A stretch of 64,000 nt of DNA from contig NZ_FNJR01000009.1 in assembly GCF_900104475.1 (NCBI RefSeq), positions 81,697 to 145,696 of the forward strand, read 5' to 3'. Below the pieces are notes generated by a model. It saw only the letters and a program-made list of their open reading frames with translations, was not told the DNA's origin and ran no database searches. The stretch is from Actinopolyspora xinjiangensis. GTDB taxonomy: Bacteria > Actinomycetota > Actinomycetes > Mycobacteriales > Pseudonocardiaceae. Made by a program: the position numbers and the translations under genes. Positions 26,029-34,941 of this stretch are shown in pieces (position 1 is the stretch's first letter; the number at the start of each line of letters is the position of its first letter).

Positions 26029-26874
26029 ATGAGTCGTGAGCAGGTCCTGGTCACCACCGACTGGGCCGAACAGAACCTGGACACCGACGGAGTCGTGTTC
26101 GCCGAGGTCGACGAGGACACCACGGCCTACGACGGCGGGCACATCCGCGGCGCGGTCAAGCTCGACTGGCGCAACGAGCTGCAGGACCACGTACGGCGCG
26201 ACTTCGTCGGCCGGGAGGACTTCGGCAAGCTGCTGTCCGCCAAGGGCATCTCGAACGACGACACGGTGATCCTCTACGGCGGCAACAACAACTGGTTCGC
26301 CGCCTACGCCTACTGGTACTTCAAGCTCTACGGCCACCGCGACGTCCGGCTGCTCGACGGCGGGCGCAAGAAGTGGGAGCTGGACGGCAGGGAGCTGACC
26401 AAGGAGGTCCCGGAGCGTCCCGCGACCAACTACGTCGCGGGGGAGCCGGACAACTCGATCCGCGCCTTCCGCGACGAGGTCGTCGACGCGATCGGCCAGC
26501 GCAACCTGGTGGACGTGCGCTCACCTGACGAGTTCTCCGGCAAGCTGCTCGCCCCGGCGCACCTGCCGCAGGAGTCCGCGCAGCGCGCCGGCCACATCCC
26601 GTCCGCGATCAACGTTCCCTGGAGCCGCGCCGCCAACGAGGACGGCACCTTCAAGTCCGAGGACGAGCTGCGCAAGGTCTACAACGAGGCCGGGCTGGAC
26701 GACTCCCGGAACACGATCGCCTACTGCAGGATCGGCGAGCGTTCCTCGCACACCTGGTTCGTACTGCACGAGCTGCTGGGGCACCAGAACGTGAAGAACT
26801 ACGACGGTTCGTGGACCGAGTACGGCTCGCTGGTCGGCGTGCCGATCGAGAACCCGAGTGAGCAGGAGGCGTGA
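26029..26874 (+). CDS. Thiosulfate sulfurtransferase (two-domain rhodanese)
   Basis: 281 residues, strong CysA2/SseA type. The N-terminal inactive rhodanese domain (VFAEVDEDTTAYDGGHIRGA) leads to a linker and then a C-terminal active domain with VDVRSPDEFSG and the catalytic loop YCRIGERSSHTWF, whose cysteine carries the persulfide. It transfers sulfur from thiosulfate to cyanide or to cellular thiols. Middle gene of the sulfur operon. Neighbours on both sides are the same as around Rv0815c. Confidence 0.93.
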   Translation: MSREQVLVTTDWAEQNLDTDGVVFAEVDEDTTAYDGGHIRGAVKLDWRNELQDHVRRDFVGREDFGKLLSAKGISNDDTVILYGGNNNWFAAYAYWYFKLYGHRDVRLLDGGRKKWELDGRELTKEVPERPATNYVAGEPDNSIRAFRDEVVDAIGQRNLVDVRSPDEFSGKLLAPAHLPQESAQRAGHIPSAINVPWSRAANEDGTFKSEDELRKVYNEAGLDDSRNTIAYCRIGERSSHTWFVLHELLGHQNVKNYDGSWTEYGSLVGVPIENPSEQEA

Positions 26875-26876
26875 CC

Positions 26877-27176
26877 GTGAGCAGCGGATGCGGAGCACCC
26901 GACCAGTCGGTCGCGGGTGCGGACACCGGTGACCAGACCGTCGTCGCGGGCAAGGTGCGCTCCGGAGGGCAGCCGGTCGGCGGTGCCTTCGTGCGGCTGT
27001 TGAACTCCGCCGGCGACTTCACCGCCGAGGTCGTCTCCGCCGACAGCGGCGACTTCCGGTTCTACGCGGCCGAGGGGACGTGGACCGTCCGGGCGCTGCA
27101 CCGGGACGGCAGCGGCGAGTCCGAGGTGGCCGCCACGGGACCGGGCCTGCACGAGGTCGACATCGCCGTGGCGTGA
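26877..27176 (+). CDS. DUF1416 family protein (SseC-like)
   Basis: 99 residues from the GTG at 26877, seven bases after AGGAGG; GTG 26871 is too close to that site. It starts SSGCGAPDQS and continues with VVAGKVRSGGQPVGGAFVRL, DFTAEVVSADSGDFRFYAAE and WTVRALHRDG, a carboxypeptidase-regulatory-like beta sandwich. It always travels with the sulfurtransferase (sseC2 next to cysA2), suggesting a helper or sulfur-acceptor role; the mechanism is not known. The N-terminal cysteine may matter. Confidence 0.85.
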   Translation: MSSGCGAPDQSVAGADTGDQTVVAGKVRSGGQPVGGAFVRLLNSAGDFTAEVVSADSGDFRFYAAEGTWTVRALHRDGSGESEVAATGPGLHEVDIAVA

Positions 27177-27247
27177 CCACCGCTTCGGGGCCGGGCCGGC
27201 GCGTGGTGAGGTACCGCCCGGCCCGCCTTCGACCCTCCCGTGGGTGC

Positions 27248-27282
27248 CCTCTCGGCCCGGGACGACACCCCGGCCCGAGAGG
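27248..27282. terminator. Bidirectional hairpin between converging genes
   Basis: CCTCTCGG (27248-27255) pairs with CCGAGAGG (27275-27282), and an inner CCGGG stem extends it after one mismatch. It lies between the sulfur operon and the leftward methyltransferase gene. Confidence 0.6.
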
Positions 27283-27401
27283 TCGACGCCCGAACGGCGT
27301 GGGAAAGCCGGGCGGGGCGGACCGGCGGGTGGTGCCGAGTCGGCGACGTCGGCACCACTGGCTCGCCTCTCCCCGGTGACGCTCAACAGCGGAACCGACG
27401 T

Positions 27402-28151
27402 TCAGCCCGCGAGGACGCGGGAACGCAGCAGGGCGAACGCCCGTTCGTCGCGCTCCTGGGCGGCCGGGTCGGAGTCCTCGGTGCACCCGACGGTGGTGAA
27501 GTCGAGGACCTCCCAGCCGGTGCGGTCGAACAACCGGCGCAGCCCGGCCTCCGAGAAGATCCAGAAGTTGGTGGGGTCGTCGTTGGCCTCGGTCGGGTGG
27601 AGCAGGTAGGCCACCGGTTGTTCGGCGAAGCGGGTGCCGTGGTCCGGGCTGAGCTGTGCGATGCGGGTGGAGACGAAGCACAGTTCGCTGTGCCCGGCCA
27701 ACGTCTCCAGCGCGTAGAACGGGTTCTTCAGGTGGTACAGCAGCCCGAGGAACAGCACGGCCCGGTAGCGCTCGGTGGGCAGCCGGAACTGGCTGTCCAG
27801 GTCCACGTCGTGGATGCGTGCGTCGGAGTCGAGCCGTTCGGCCAGCAGGCGCGCTCCGCGCAGCCCGTTGTAGTTGGGAGCCGAGGTCTCCACCACGTCG
27901 AGCTCGCACCCCAGCTGGGACTCCAGAAAGAACCCCAGGTCACCGTCGGCTGCGCCGATGTCGGCGATCCGCTGCCCGGCGAGCCGGTCGAACACTGTCC
28001 GGTTGGGGCCGGACAGCAACCCGTCCAGGTGAAGCATGTTGGCGAGGGTGTCGAAGGGGTACCAGGGAAAGTCCGGGTCGATCTCAGACTTGCGCTTCAG
28101 TAACCATTCCCGGTAGGCCATCGCCTTGTCCCGCAGTGTCGCGAACTCCAT
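27402..28151 (-). CDS. Class I SAM-dependent methyltransferase
   Basis: ATG 28151 (MEFATLRDKAMAYREWLLKR) gives 249 residues. A helical lid precedes a Rossmann fold with motif I IADIGAADGDLGFFLES, acidic end VVETSAPNYNGLRG and motif IV FLGLLYHLKNPFYALE. It resembles the CmoB/DUF1698-type group of tRNA or small-molecule methyltransferases, but the substrate is not known. It faces the sulfur operon end to end and diverges from a small membrane-protein gene. Confidence 0.75.
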   Translation of the reverse strand: MEFATLRDKAMAYREWLLKRKSEIDPDFPWYPFDTLANMLHLDGLLSGPNRTVFDRLAGQRIADIGAADGDLGFFLESQLGCELDVVETSAPNYNGLRGARLLAERLDSDARIHDVDLDSQFRLPTERYRAVLFLGLLYHLKNPFYALETLAGHSELCFVSTRIAQLSPDHGTRFAEQPVAYLLHPTEANDDPTNFWIFSEAGLRRLFDRTGWEVLDFTTVGCTEDSDPAAQERDERAFALLRSRVLAG

Positions 28152-28272
28152 GTGATCCCTGTCTCTCCGGCGCCGGTCCCAGCCCCGCTGAGCACCGAAA
28201 CGCGCTTGGGACGCCGTGTCGTACCGGCAGATCATGCCTGAGACCACACCCCACGACGGGCGGGTGGTGGTT

Positions 28273-28395
28273 ATGCTTACGCCCGTGACACTCATCGACT
28301 TCCTGCACTACGGCCTGGTCACTCTGGTGGGGATCGCCGCCCTGGCGACGGTCTGGTTCGCCGTCTACGTGGTGTATCGCCTGCACAGCGACTGA
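28273..28395 (+). CDS. Small membrane protein
   Basis: ATG 28273 encodes 40 residues (or 36 from GTG 28285, TLIDFLHYGLVTLVGIAALA). It has a single hydrophobic helix ending in AVYVVYRLHSD. Codon use is ordinary for the chromosome. It lies 66 bases before the nitrobindin start and could share its transcript. Family not recognised; short enough to be missed by gene finders. Confidence 0.6.
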   Translation: MLTPVTLIDFLHYGLVTLVGIAALATVWFAVYVVYRLHSD

Positions 28396-28461
28396 TGAGG
28401 CGGACCCCGGAACGGGGAGCGGCGACGAGTGCGACCAGCCTTCGAGGTAGTCTCGGAGGCG

Positions 28462-29136
28462 ATGTCTGCCACGCCCAACCAGCCGTCCGAACAGTCCGGC
28501 CCGTCCAACGGTCAACCGCAGCCCGGCAGCGGTGACGCGGCGGTGCGCGCCCAGGCCGAACGCGCGGAGAAGACCCGAGGGCGCAACATTCCCGAGTTCG
28601 ACGACCTGCCGGGGGTCGGTGACACCGCGAACCTGCGCATGGGACCGGAGCTCAACGGCGCCTGCCTGGGGCTGCTGCCGCTGATCGGCGTCTGGCGCGG
28701 CGAGGGCGAGGCCAACCACCCCTCGCTGGACGAGAAGTACCGCTTCCTGCAGCAGGTAACCTTCGCGCACGACGGCAGGCCGTTCCTGTACTACGAGAGC
28801 CGCGCCTGGAAGCTGGACGGCGAGGGCGGCGAGATCGTGGAGCCCGCCTTCCGCGAGCTCGGCTGGTGGCGTCCGCAGCCCGACGACAGCATCGAGCTGC
28901 TGCTGGTGCACTCCTCCGGCATCGCGGAGATGTTCTTCGGCAATCCCCGGAACCAGACCAGCTGGGAGCTGTCCACCGACGCGGTGCTGCGCACGCCCAC
29001 CTCGGAGGACGTGACCGCCGCGACCCGGCTGTACGGCGTGGTCGAGGGATCGCTGGCCTACGTCGAGGAGCGCGCCACCTCCGAGCACGAGCTGCAGCCC
29101 CGGCTCTCCGCCAAGCTGGAACGCGTGGTCGGCTGA
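28462..29136 (+). CDS. Nitrobindin-like heme-binding protein (peroxynitrite isomerase family)
   Basis: ATG 28462 gives 224 residues; a GTG at 28429 is in frame but lacks homology. After 60 disordered residues the nitrobindin/FABP-like beta barrel starts at LIGVWRGEGEANHPSL (the G-x-W-x-G-x-G signature), with FLYYESRAWKL, ELGWWRPQPDD, and the C-terminal EHELQPRLSAKLERV, whose His is the expected axial heme ligand. The Mycobacterium relative (Rv0813c) converts peroxynitrite to nitrate. Acts in the cytoplasm. Confidence 0.87.
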   Translation: MSATPNQPSEQSGPSNGQPQPGSGDAAVRAQAERAEKTRGRNIPEFDDLPGVGDTANLRMGPELNGACLGLLPLIGVWRGEGEANHPSLDEKYRFLQQVTFAHDGRPFLYYESRAWKLDGEGGEIVEPAFRELGWWRPQPDDSIELLLVHSSGIAEMFFGNPRNQTSWELSTDAVLRTPTSEDVTAATRLYGVVEGSLAYVEERATSEHELQPRLSAKLERVVG

Positions 29137-29486
29137 GGACCGACACGGCGCCGACGCCGGAACTCCGACCGGCCTTCTCGGGCTGCGGGATGGCCGTTCG
29201 CCCGTGCCCCCCGGAGACACTTCTCGGCGCGACGAGGAGCGGACCGACCATCGCCCGGGACGGACCGCCGAAGTCCGGTCGGCAGAACCCCCTGGTTCGG
29301 CGAGCGGGTTCGGCCTTCGTGGCTGGCGGCTCGGGAGCCACGCGGGGCGACTCGAATGACCACTCACGCCACGTGGCCCGCCACCTCGACGCCGTATTCG
29401 CACCGGAAACACGGCGCCGCTCTCCATTTCCGGGCGAGCGCCCGGTTCGAACAACCGTTCCGGAACGCTGAGGGGCGAACGCGCGG
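29137..29486. other. Intergenic region between converging genes
   Basis: 350 bp. No ORF with a ribosome site, no strong hairpin and no repeat seen. Probably a 3' spacer. Confidence 0.4.
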
Positions 29487-29930
29487 TCATTCAGTGGCGC
29501 CCTCCCGCTGCCACGGATCTCGGCGGGCTCTCCGGGCGAGGTGCGCGGCCACCACCGCGCAGACGGCAGCTCCGGCCAGCAACGCGTACAGCAGCGGAGC
29601 CACGTAGCCCGGAACCAGATCGGAAGTACCGCCGCTCGCCCACACGCACTCGGCACTCGGCGGGAAGAGACCGTAATCGACCCGATCGAAACCACCCCCA
29701 CGAGGCCCCTCCCTCGGCGAGGACAAGCACACCTCCCCCGCGTCGGGGACGGTGATCGTGTGCAGGAACCCCCAGCCATAGTCCAGCGAGGCGAGGGAAA
29801 GAAAAACCACGACGGAGTACGACCAGATCGCGACAGGGTTTCTCCGGTCGATGGAAGTCAGCAGCTTCACCACCGAAGCGAGCGGACCGAACACGAGCAG
29901 CGGCAACAGCGGAAACGTCAGAAAAACCAT
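29487..29930 (-). CDS. Membrane protein of unknown function
   Basis: ATG 29930 follows GGGAGGAAGAA, which decides the start; the longer frame upstream is Arg-rich and not protein-like. 147 residues with three helices: FLTFPLLPLLVFGPLASVV, VAIWSYSVVVFLSLASL and a C-terminal YALLAGAAVCAVVAAHLARR. The loop between the last two contains two cysteines (EVCLSS and AECVWA) that may form an extracytoplasmic disulfide. Family not recognised. Confidence 0.65.
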   Translation of the reverse strand: MVFLTFPLLPLLVFGPLASVVKLLTSIDRRNPVAIWSYSVVVFLSLASLDYGWGFLHTITVPDAGEVCLSSPREGPRGGGFDRVDYGLFPPSAECVWASGGTSDLVPGYVAPLLYALLAGAAVCAVVAAHLARRARRDPWQREGATE

Positions 29931-30359
29931 TTCTTCCTCCCGCGTTTTCCCGAACTCCGGGGAGCACCACCGCGAACCTTCCTTCCGGCGGTTTCGAACG
30001 ACCTCGGCGCATCCGTCATCGATGGCACCGGCACGGTTCAGGCCGTACAGCGGTGAGCGCCGGAACACCACGCGATCGTGTGCGGCTCGGGGAAGGAGTC
30101 CGGCAGCACGGGAAACCGCCCTCAGGTGTCGGTGGCCACGGTCGCCGAGCGCTCGAACACTCCGCCGGATGAACCGGCCGCCCCCGCACCGGCGGTGCCA
30201 CGGCTGACTGTTTCCGCGCATCCTCCCGATGATCACAGCGGTCCGCCCCGCGCCGGAATTCACGACGGAATCACGGCGGTGGAAACAGCCACCCGCGGTT
30301 TTCCCGGTCCCACAACCCGCCGATCAGCCGTGGTCGAGCGGCGACCGGCCCCGGAACCG
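29931..30359. other. Intergenic region downstream of pabC
   Basis: 429 bp. Long open frames exist on both strands but have Arg/Pro-rich composition and no ribosome sites. I see no repeat or strong hairpin. It must contain the promoter of the small membrane-protein gene ending at 29487. Confidence 0.4.
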
Positions 30360-31208
30360 TCAGTACCGCGACTCGTAGAGCTTGCAGATCCGCTCGTGCA
30401 GTCCCGAGTCGGTGGCCACGGACGTGCCGTCGATCGTGTGCACCTGGGTGATCTTGCGGATGCTCGAAGCCAGCCAGACCCCGTCGGCGCGCCACAGCCG
30501 CTCGCGGGCTATCGGCTCCACCGCCGTCCGCCAGCCCGCCTCCTCGGCCGCCCGGAACAACGCGCCCTGGGTGGTTCCCCGCAGGATGCCGGAGCTCGGC
30601 GGCGGGGTCGCCAGCCTGCCGTCCTCCGCCAGCACCACGTTGGAGGTGGGGCCCTCCAGCAGGGAGTCGTCGCTCGCGGTGAACACGACCTCGTCGGCGT
30701 CGCGCCGTTCCGCCTCGCGCAGTGCGGCCATGTTGACCGCGTAGGACAGCGTCTTCGCCGAGAGCAACAGCCAGGGGGCCCGCTCCATCATCCCCGGGTC
30801 GATGCCGCGCTCCAGGGTCACCACCGAGATCCCCCGGGCGCGCTTGCGCATCAGCTCCTCCGACAGCGACTGCCCCGACACGAAGGCGGTGGGGGTGCCG
30901 TCCCCGCCGTCCAGCCCGCGGGTGCACACGAGCTTGACCGCCGCCTCCCGCTCGCTGCCCCACGGCCATTCCCCCAGCACCGTCCGCACGGCGTGCTGCC
31001 ACTTCGCGCGGTCCGGCAGCGTCAGCTCCATCAGGCGCGCCGACCGCTCCAACCGGTCCAGGTGAGCCTCCAGCTCCCGGGGGTGACCGTCGACGGCCAG
31101 GATCGTCTCGAAGATCCCGTCCCCGCGTTGCACCCCGAGGTCGTGGGAACGCAGCAGGGGGGTGTCGGGATCGACGAGGGTGCCGTCGAGCAGAGCCAGG
31201 ATGCGCAT
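30360..31208 (-). CDS. pabC: Aminodeoxychorismate lyase (PLP class IV)
   Basis: 282 residues. N-terminal LLRSHDLGVQRGDGIFETIL, the PLP lysine in LLLSAKTLSYAVNM (near residue 150), the DDSLLEGPTSNVVLAEDG cofactor clamp, and GTTQGALFRAAEEAGW. It forms 4-aminobenzoate and pyruvate from aminodeoxychorismate for folate synthesis. The position near nitrobindin and purF/purM mirrors Rv0812. A D-amino-acid or branched-chain transaminase activity is a less likely alternative. Confidence 0.85.
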   Translation of the reverse strand: MRILALLDGTLVDPDTPLLRSHDLGVQRGDGIFETILAVDGHPRELEAHLDRLERSARLMELTLPDRAKWQHAVRTVLGEWPWGSEREAAVKLVCTRGLDGGDGTPTAFVSGQSLSEELMRKRARGISVVTLERGIDPGMMERAPWLLLSAKTLSYAVNMAALREAERRDADEVVFTASDDSLLEGPTSNVVLAEDGRLATPPPSSGILRGTTQGALFRAAEEAGWRTAVEPIARERLWRADGVWLASSIRKITQVHTIDGTSVATDSGLHERICKLYESRY

Positions 31209-31422
31209 ACCCGCAGCCTAGTAGGGCTCGGACGCTCCGCTCGCCGGAGTACTCACCCGGTGGGGCGACGGCACGCTCCCGACCGGGAACGGGCGTACCT
31301 CGCCACGGCCGTCTGCTCGCGCCCGAGCGGGTCGTACGGGTCACGCCGGTCGTACGATCGGGTCGAGACTCGGCAGAGGCGTCCTGGCACGTGGAGCACG
31401 CCGCAACCCACGGGGAACTCAG

Positions 31423-31962
31423 ATGAGGCAGAACGAGGAACGACCCCCGAACGAGAGGCGGTCGCGAACCGGGCGGGGGCAGGGGAACGGCAAACCCGCG
31501 CTGCGCAGCACGTTGCACCAGCGGGGTATGCGCATGACACCGCAACGCCAGCTGGTCCTCGACTCCGTCCGGGAACTGGAGCACGCCACCCCGGAGCAGG
31601 TGTGCAAGCACATCCAGCGGACGACGCCGACGGTCAACATCACCACCGTCTACCGCGCCCTCGACCTGCTGGAGCAGCTCGGGCTGGTTCGGCACACCCA
31701 CCTGGGGCACGGCGCTCCCACCTACTCGGCGGAGGAGCACGAGCACGTGCACCTGGTCTGCCACCACTGCGGCGAGGTGGACGAGGTCCCCTGCGAGTGG
31801 TTCGAGGAGCTCGGCGGACTGCTGCGCCGGGAGCGCGGGTTCGCGCTGGACGCCAGCCACCTCGCGCTGTCCGGGACCTGCGCGGCGTGCCGGGCGGACG
31901 AGGCGGACCGGGGCGGGAATACCGGAGATCCGCACGGTGCTGACCCTGACGAAGGCGGCTGA
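31423..31962 (+). CDS. Fur-family metal-responsive repressor
   Basis: 179 residues. After a basic 26-residue N-terminus, the winged helix begins LRSTLHQRGMRMTPQRQLVL and contains NITTVYRALDLLEQLGLVRH. The dimerisation half carries the sensory His cluster EEHEHVHLVCHHCGEVDEV and a second CAAC pair, so both cysteines of each structural zinc site are present. Could sense zinc, iron or peroxide; the neighbours do not decide. It reads toward ygfZ, 145 bases away. Confidence 0.87.
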   Translation: MRQNEERPPNERRSRTGRGQGNGKPALRSTLHQRGMRMTPQRQLVLDSVRELEHATPEQVCKHIQRTTPTVNITTVYRALDLLEQLGLVRHTHLGHGAPTYSAEEHEHVHLVCHHCGEVDEVPCEWFEELGGLLRRERGFALDASHLALSGTCAACRADEADRGGNTGDPHGADPDEGG

Positions 31963-32107
31963 CCGGGGTCCACCTCCGATCTCACGGCGTGCCCTCGCCG
32001 CCGGAGCCTCCGTCGGTTCCCGCGACGAAGACGTCGAGTAGGTACCGCGCCAACACCGAGAAGAAAGCACCGGCAGCGAGCCGCCGGAATCCCGCGATGG
32101 GAGAAGA

Positions 32108-33253
32108 ATGAACTCACCCCTGCTCGAACTTCCCGGTGCGGTCCCCGCACCCGAGGACTCCCCGGACTTCGGGGTGCCGTGGCACTTCGGCGACCCGTTC
32201 GGGGAACAGCGCGCCGCCACCCGGGACGCGGTGGTCGTCGACCGCTCGCACCGCCAGGTGATCGCGGTTCCGGGTGGGGAGCGCCTGAGCTGGCTGCACC
32301 TGGTGCTCTCGCAGCACCTCACCGAACTGGACGAGGACCGGGGCACCGAGGCGCTGGTGCTGGACAGCCAGGGGCGGGTGGACAGCCACATGATGGTGGC
32401 CCACCACGGGGAGGTCGTCTACCTCGACTGCGAGGCGGGCTCCACGGCGACCAGCGCGCTGCCCAGCATGGGCACGGACGGCACCCAGTCCCTGCCGGAG
32501 TACCTGGAGGCGATGCGGTTCTGGTCCGACGTCCAGCCGCGCGAGGCCACCGAGGAGTTCGCGGTGTTCACCGTGATCGGCCCTCGGGCGGGCGAGGTGC
32601 TGGAGGCGTCCGGGGTGACGGTCCCGAACGAACCCTACGGGGTGAGTGGCCTGCCCGGCGGTGGACTGGTCCGGCACGTGCCGTTCCGCCAGGTCTTCAC
32701 CGCCGATCTGCTGGTGCCCCGGGACTCGATGGTCGACTGGTGGATGCGGTTGACCAACCAGGGCGCGCGCCGGGCGGGCACCATGGCCTACGAGGCACTG
32801 CGCGTGGAGGCGCTGCGCCCACGGGTGGGCCTGGACACCGACGAGCGGGCGATCCCCCACGAGCTGGGCTGGATCCACACCGCCGCGCACGTGGCCAAGG
32901 GCTGCTACCGGGGTCAGGAGACCGTGGCCAAGGTTCACAACGTGGGCAAGCCGCCGCGTCGGATGCTGCTGCTGCACCTGGACGGTTCGGTGGAGATACG
33001 TCCCGAGACCGGTGATCCGGTGCTGCGCGGCGAGCGCACCGTGGGGCGGGTGGGCAGCGTGGTGCTGCACCACGAGCTGGGGCCCGTGGCCCTGGCGCTG
33101 CTGAAGCGCTCGGCTCCGGTCGACGAGGAGCTGCTGGCGGGCGACGCCGAGCAGGAGCGCCAGGTCGCCGCCGCCGTGGACCCGGACTCGGTGCCGCCGG
33201 ACACGGGAGAACCGCCGGGCAGGATCGCGGCGCAGCGGGTTCGCGGGCACTGA
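32108..33253 (+). CDS. ygfZ: YgfZ/GcvT-family folate-binding protein
   Basis: 381 residues from an ATG preceded by GGGAGAAG. A GcvT-like tetrahydrofolate-binding fold with the diagnostic KGCYRGQETVAK motif (about 260), whose cysteine is essential in YgfZ. It also shows HRQVIAVPGGERLSWLHLVL and PHELGWIHTAAHV. YgfZ/IBA57 proteins help assemble or repair particular iron-sulfur enzymes. The acidic C-terminal tail after about 335 is variable. Next to a Fur-family gene, which fits an iron theme. Confidence 0.9.
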   Translation: MNSPLLELPGAVPAPEDSPDFGVPWHFGDPFGEQRAATRDAVVVDRSHRQVIAVPGGERLSWLHLVLSQHLTELDEDRGTEALVLDSQGRVDSHMMVAHHGEVVYLDCEAGSTATSALPSMGTDGTQSLPEYLEAMRFWSDVQPREATEEFAVFTVIGPRAGEVLEASGVTVPNEPYGVSGLPGGGLVRHVPFRQVFTADLLVPRDSMVDWWMRLTNQGARRAGTMAYEALRVEALRPRVGLDTDERAIPHELGWIHTAAHVAKGCYRGQETVAKVHNVGKPPRRMLLLHLDGSVEIRPETGDPVLRGERTVGRVGSVVLHHELGPVALALLKRSAPVDEELLAGDAEQERQVAAAVDPDSVPPDTGEPPGRIAAQRVRGH

Positions 33254-33470
33254 TCGGAACCGGAACCCCGCTGCCCGTGCCCGTCGCGGCGGGTGAGGGC
33301 TCGCCACACGTACCCGGGCCCGGCATGCTCCCGAGCCCGCCACGTCGCCTCTCTCGGCGGCGGGGCCGGTGCGACCACCGTGCGGAGGCCACCGGAACCG
33401 GTCGGTGAAGTGTGCGGGATCGCCCTCGGCGCGGGGTCACCGCGAGCGGCCGCTGTGCCAAGATCGAAGC

Positions 33471-34256
33471 ATGACAGCGCCGTCAACCGATCCAGCCGGC
33501 TCACCGGAGCGCCCGGGAACGATCATCACGGTCGCGGTGACGGGAGCCCACGCGAAAGCGGACGTCCCCGCGCTTCCCGTCGGCAGTGAGGAGGTGGCGG
33601 CCGCGGCGGCCTCCTGCGCGCGGGTGGGGGCCTCGGTCGTCGACCTGGAGCCCCGGCACGACACCTCGGTGCCGGACGTGGTGGCGGCGATACGCAACCG
33701 GACCGACCTGGTGGTGCGGGTGTCCGCCTACGCGCGTTCGGAGACCCTGGCGACCCTGCTGGACTCCGGCGCCGAGGTGCTGACCTGCCCGGTGGACGCG
33801 CCGGAGGAGTTCGTCTCCGACCTGCGTGCCGGAGCGAGCTCCCGGGACATCGCGGTGCACCACGAGGTGCGGGAGCTCGACCAGTTGGAAACGCTGCGGC
33901 TGCGTTGTGCCGAGGAGACCGGCCCGTCGCACGCGGTGCTGGTCTTCGGCTCCTCCGCCGGAGCCGGGATGCGCGGCGACCTGGAGACGCTGAGCGCGGC
34001 GGTGGCGCGGCTTCCGGAAGGGGTCGGCTACACGGTGGCGGGACTGGACGGGACGGCAGTGCCGATGCTGCTGGCCACGTTGGCCACCGACGGTCACGTC
34101 CGGGTGGGGATGGCCGACACCCTGGAGTACGCGCCGGAGGTGCCGGTCCGGGACAACGCCCAGCTGGTGGCCCGCGCCGCCGGAGTGGCGAAGATAGCTC
34201 AGCGGTTGCCACTGTCGGTATCCCACGTTCGTGGGGTGTTCGGGTTGTCCGGGTGA
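33471..34256 (+). CDS. BKACE-family protein (DUF849) with altered metal site
   Basis: ATG 33471 gives 261 residues, slightly short for the beta-keto acid cleavage family. It shows the N-terminal IITVAVTGAHAKADVPALPV, SEEVAAAAASCARVGASVVD, and C-terminal DGHVRVGMADTLEYAPEVPV followed by ARAAGVAKIAQR. Active BKACE enzymes bind zinc with a His-x-His after the second strand (LHVRD-type); here that place reads DLEPRHD, so both histidines are replaced, while the later His (near 210) remains. It may use another metal, another reaction, or be inactive. It lies 125 bases before rsiG on the same strand. Confidence 0.72.
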   Translation: MTAPSTDPAGSPERPGTIITVAVTGAHAKADVPALPVGSEEVAAAAASCARVGASVVDLEPRHDTSVPDVVAAIRNRTDLVVRVSAYARSETLATLLDSGAEVLTCPVDAPEEFVSDLRAGASSRDIAVHHEVRELDQLETLRLRCAEETGPSHAVLVFGSSAGAGMRGDLETLSAAVARLPEGVGYTVAGLDGTAVPMLLATLATDGHVRVGMADTLEYAPEVPVRDNAQLVARAAGVAKIAQRLPLSVSHVRGVFGLSG

Positions 34257-34380
34257 AACGCGGGGCGGCACATCATCCGATCACACCACGTGGTGGAGCG
34301 TCTGCCCTAGGATGTGGGTAGTTTCGAGCACCGGAGCCCCGGCTCCGGCGAGCTCAGCGCCTGATGCAGAGGATGTGGCC

Positions 34381-34941
34381 GTGATCGAAGTGCGCCCCGG
34401 TGGCCGCCGGCGCATCGACCGGGTTCTGGACCCGGGCTACGCGGGTGGTCTCGAACAACGTGATCTCGACGAAGTCCGCTCGCTGCGGGACGAGGCGGCG
34501 CAGGAGGAGACGGACCTGTCCTATCTGCGCCGGATGCTGCACGCGCGGATCGACATCGTGCGTGCCGAGCAGCGCAGGCGCTCCGAGAACGGTTCCGCGA
34601 CGGTGGTCGAGGAGCTGGTCGGCATCCTCTCGGACAACGCCGTCGGACCGGCCACCGGCTCGGGGCGCTACCAGACTGTGGAACCCTCGCGGGTCGAGGC
34701 GCACCGCAGGCACGTGGAGGCCCTGGTGTCGGACGTGGACCTGTCCGACGTGATGTCGCTGTCGGCCGCGAAGCTCGACGCGGCCCTGCGGGCCTTCGAG
34801 TCCGAGGAGGAGTCCGTCTCCACTCGGCGCAAGCAGGTACAGCACGTGGTGGACGAACTCAACGACGAGATCGCCCGCCGATACCGCGAGGGAGTCGCGT
34901 CGGTGGACGAATTACTGGCTGCGGAAAGGGACGGGCATTGA
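34381..34941 (+). CDS. rsiG: RsiG-type c-di-GMP-dependent anti-sigma factor
   Basis: GTG 34381 gives 186 residues, mostly two long helices forming an antiparallel coiled coil. RsiG binds c-di-GMP through E-x3-S-x2-R-x3-Q-x3-D motifs and then holds the sporulation sigma factor WhiG. The second helix matches exactly (E143, S147, R150, Q154, D158). The first reads E43, S47, R50, His54, D58, with His for Gln. The Pro/Gly linker lies around 85-100. Its stop overlaps the asparaginase TTG start. No whiG is in the window. Confidence 0.8.
   Translation: MIEVRPGGRRRIDRVLDPGYAGGLEQRDLDEVRSLRDEAAQEETDLSYLRRMLHARIDIVRAEQRRRSENGSATVVEELVGILSDNAVGPATGSGRYQTVEPSRVEAHRRHVEALVSDVDLSDVMSLSAAKLDAALRAFESEEESVSTRRKQVQHVVDELNDEIARRYREGVASVDELLAAERDGH

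Noticed and set aside
30271-32391. 706-residue minus-strand frame across pabC, fur and ygfZ start
   Set aside because: Covers three well-supported genes in other frames and has no domain.
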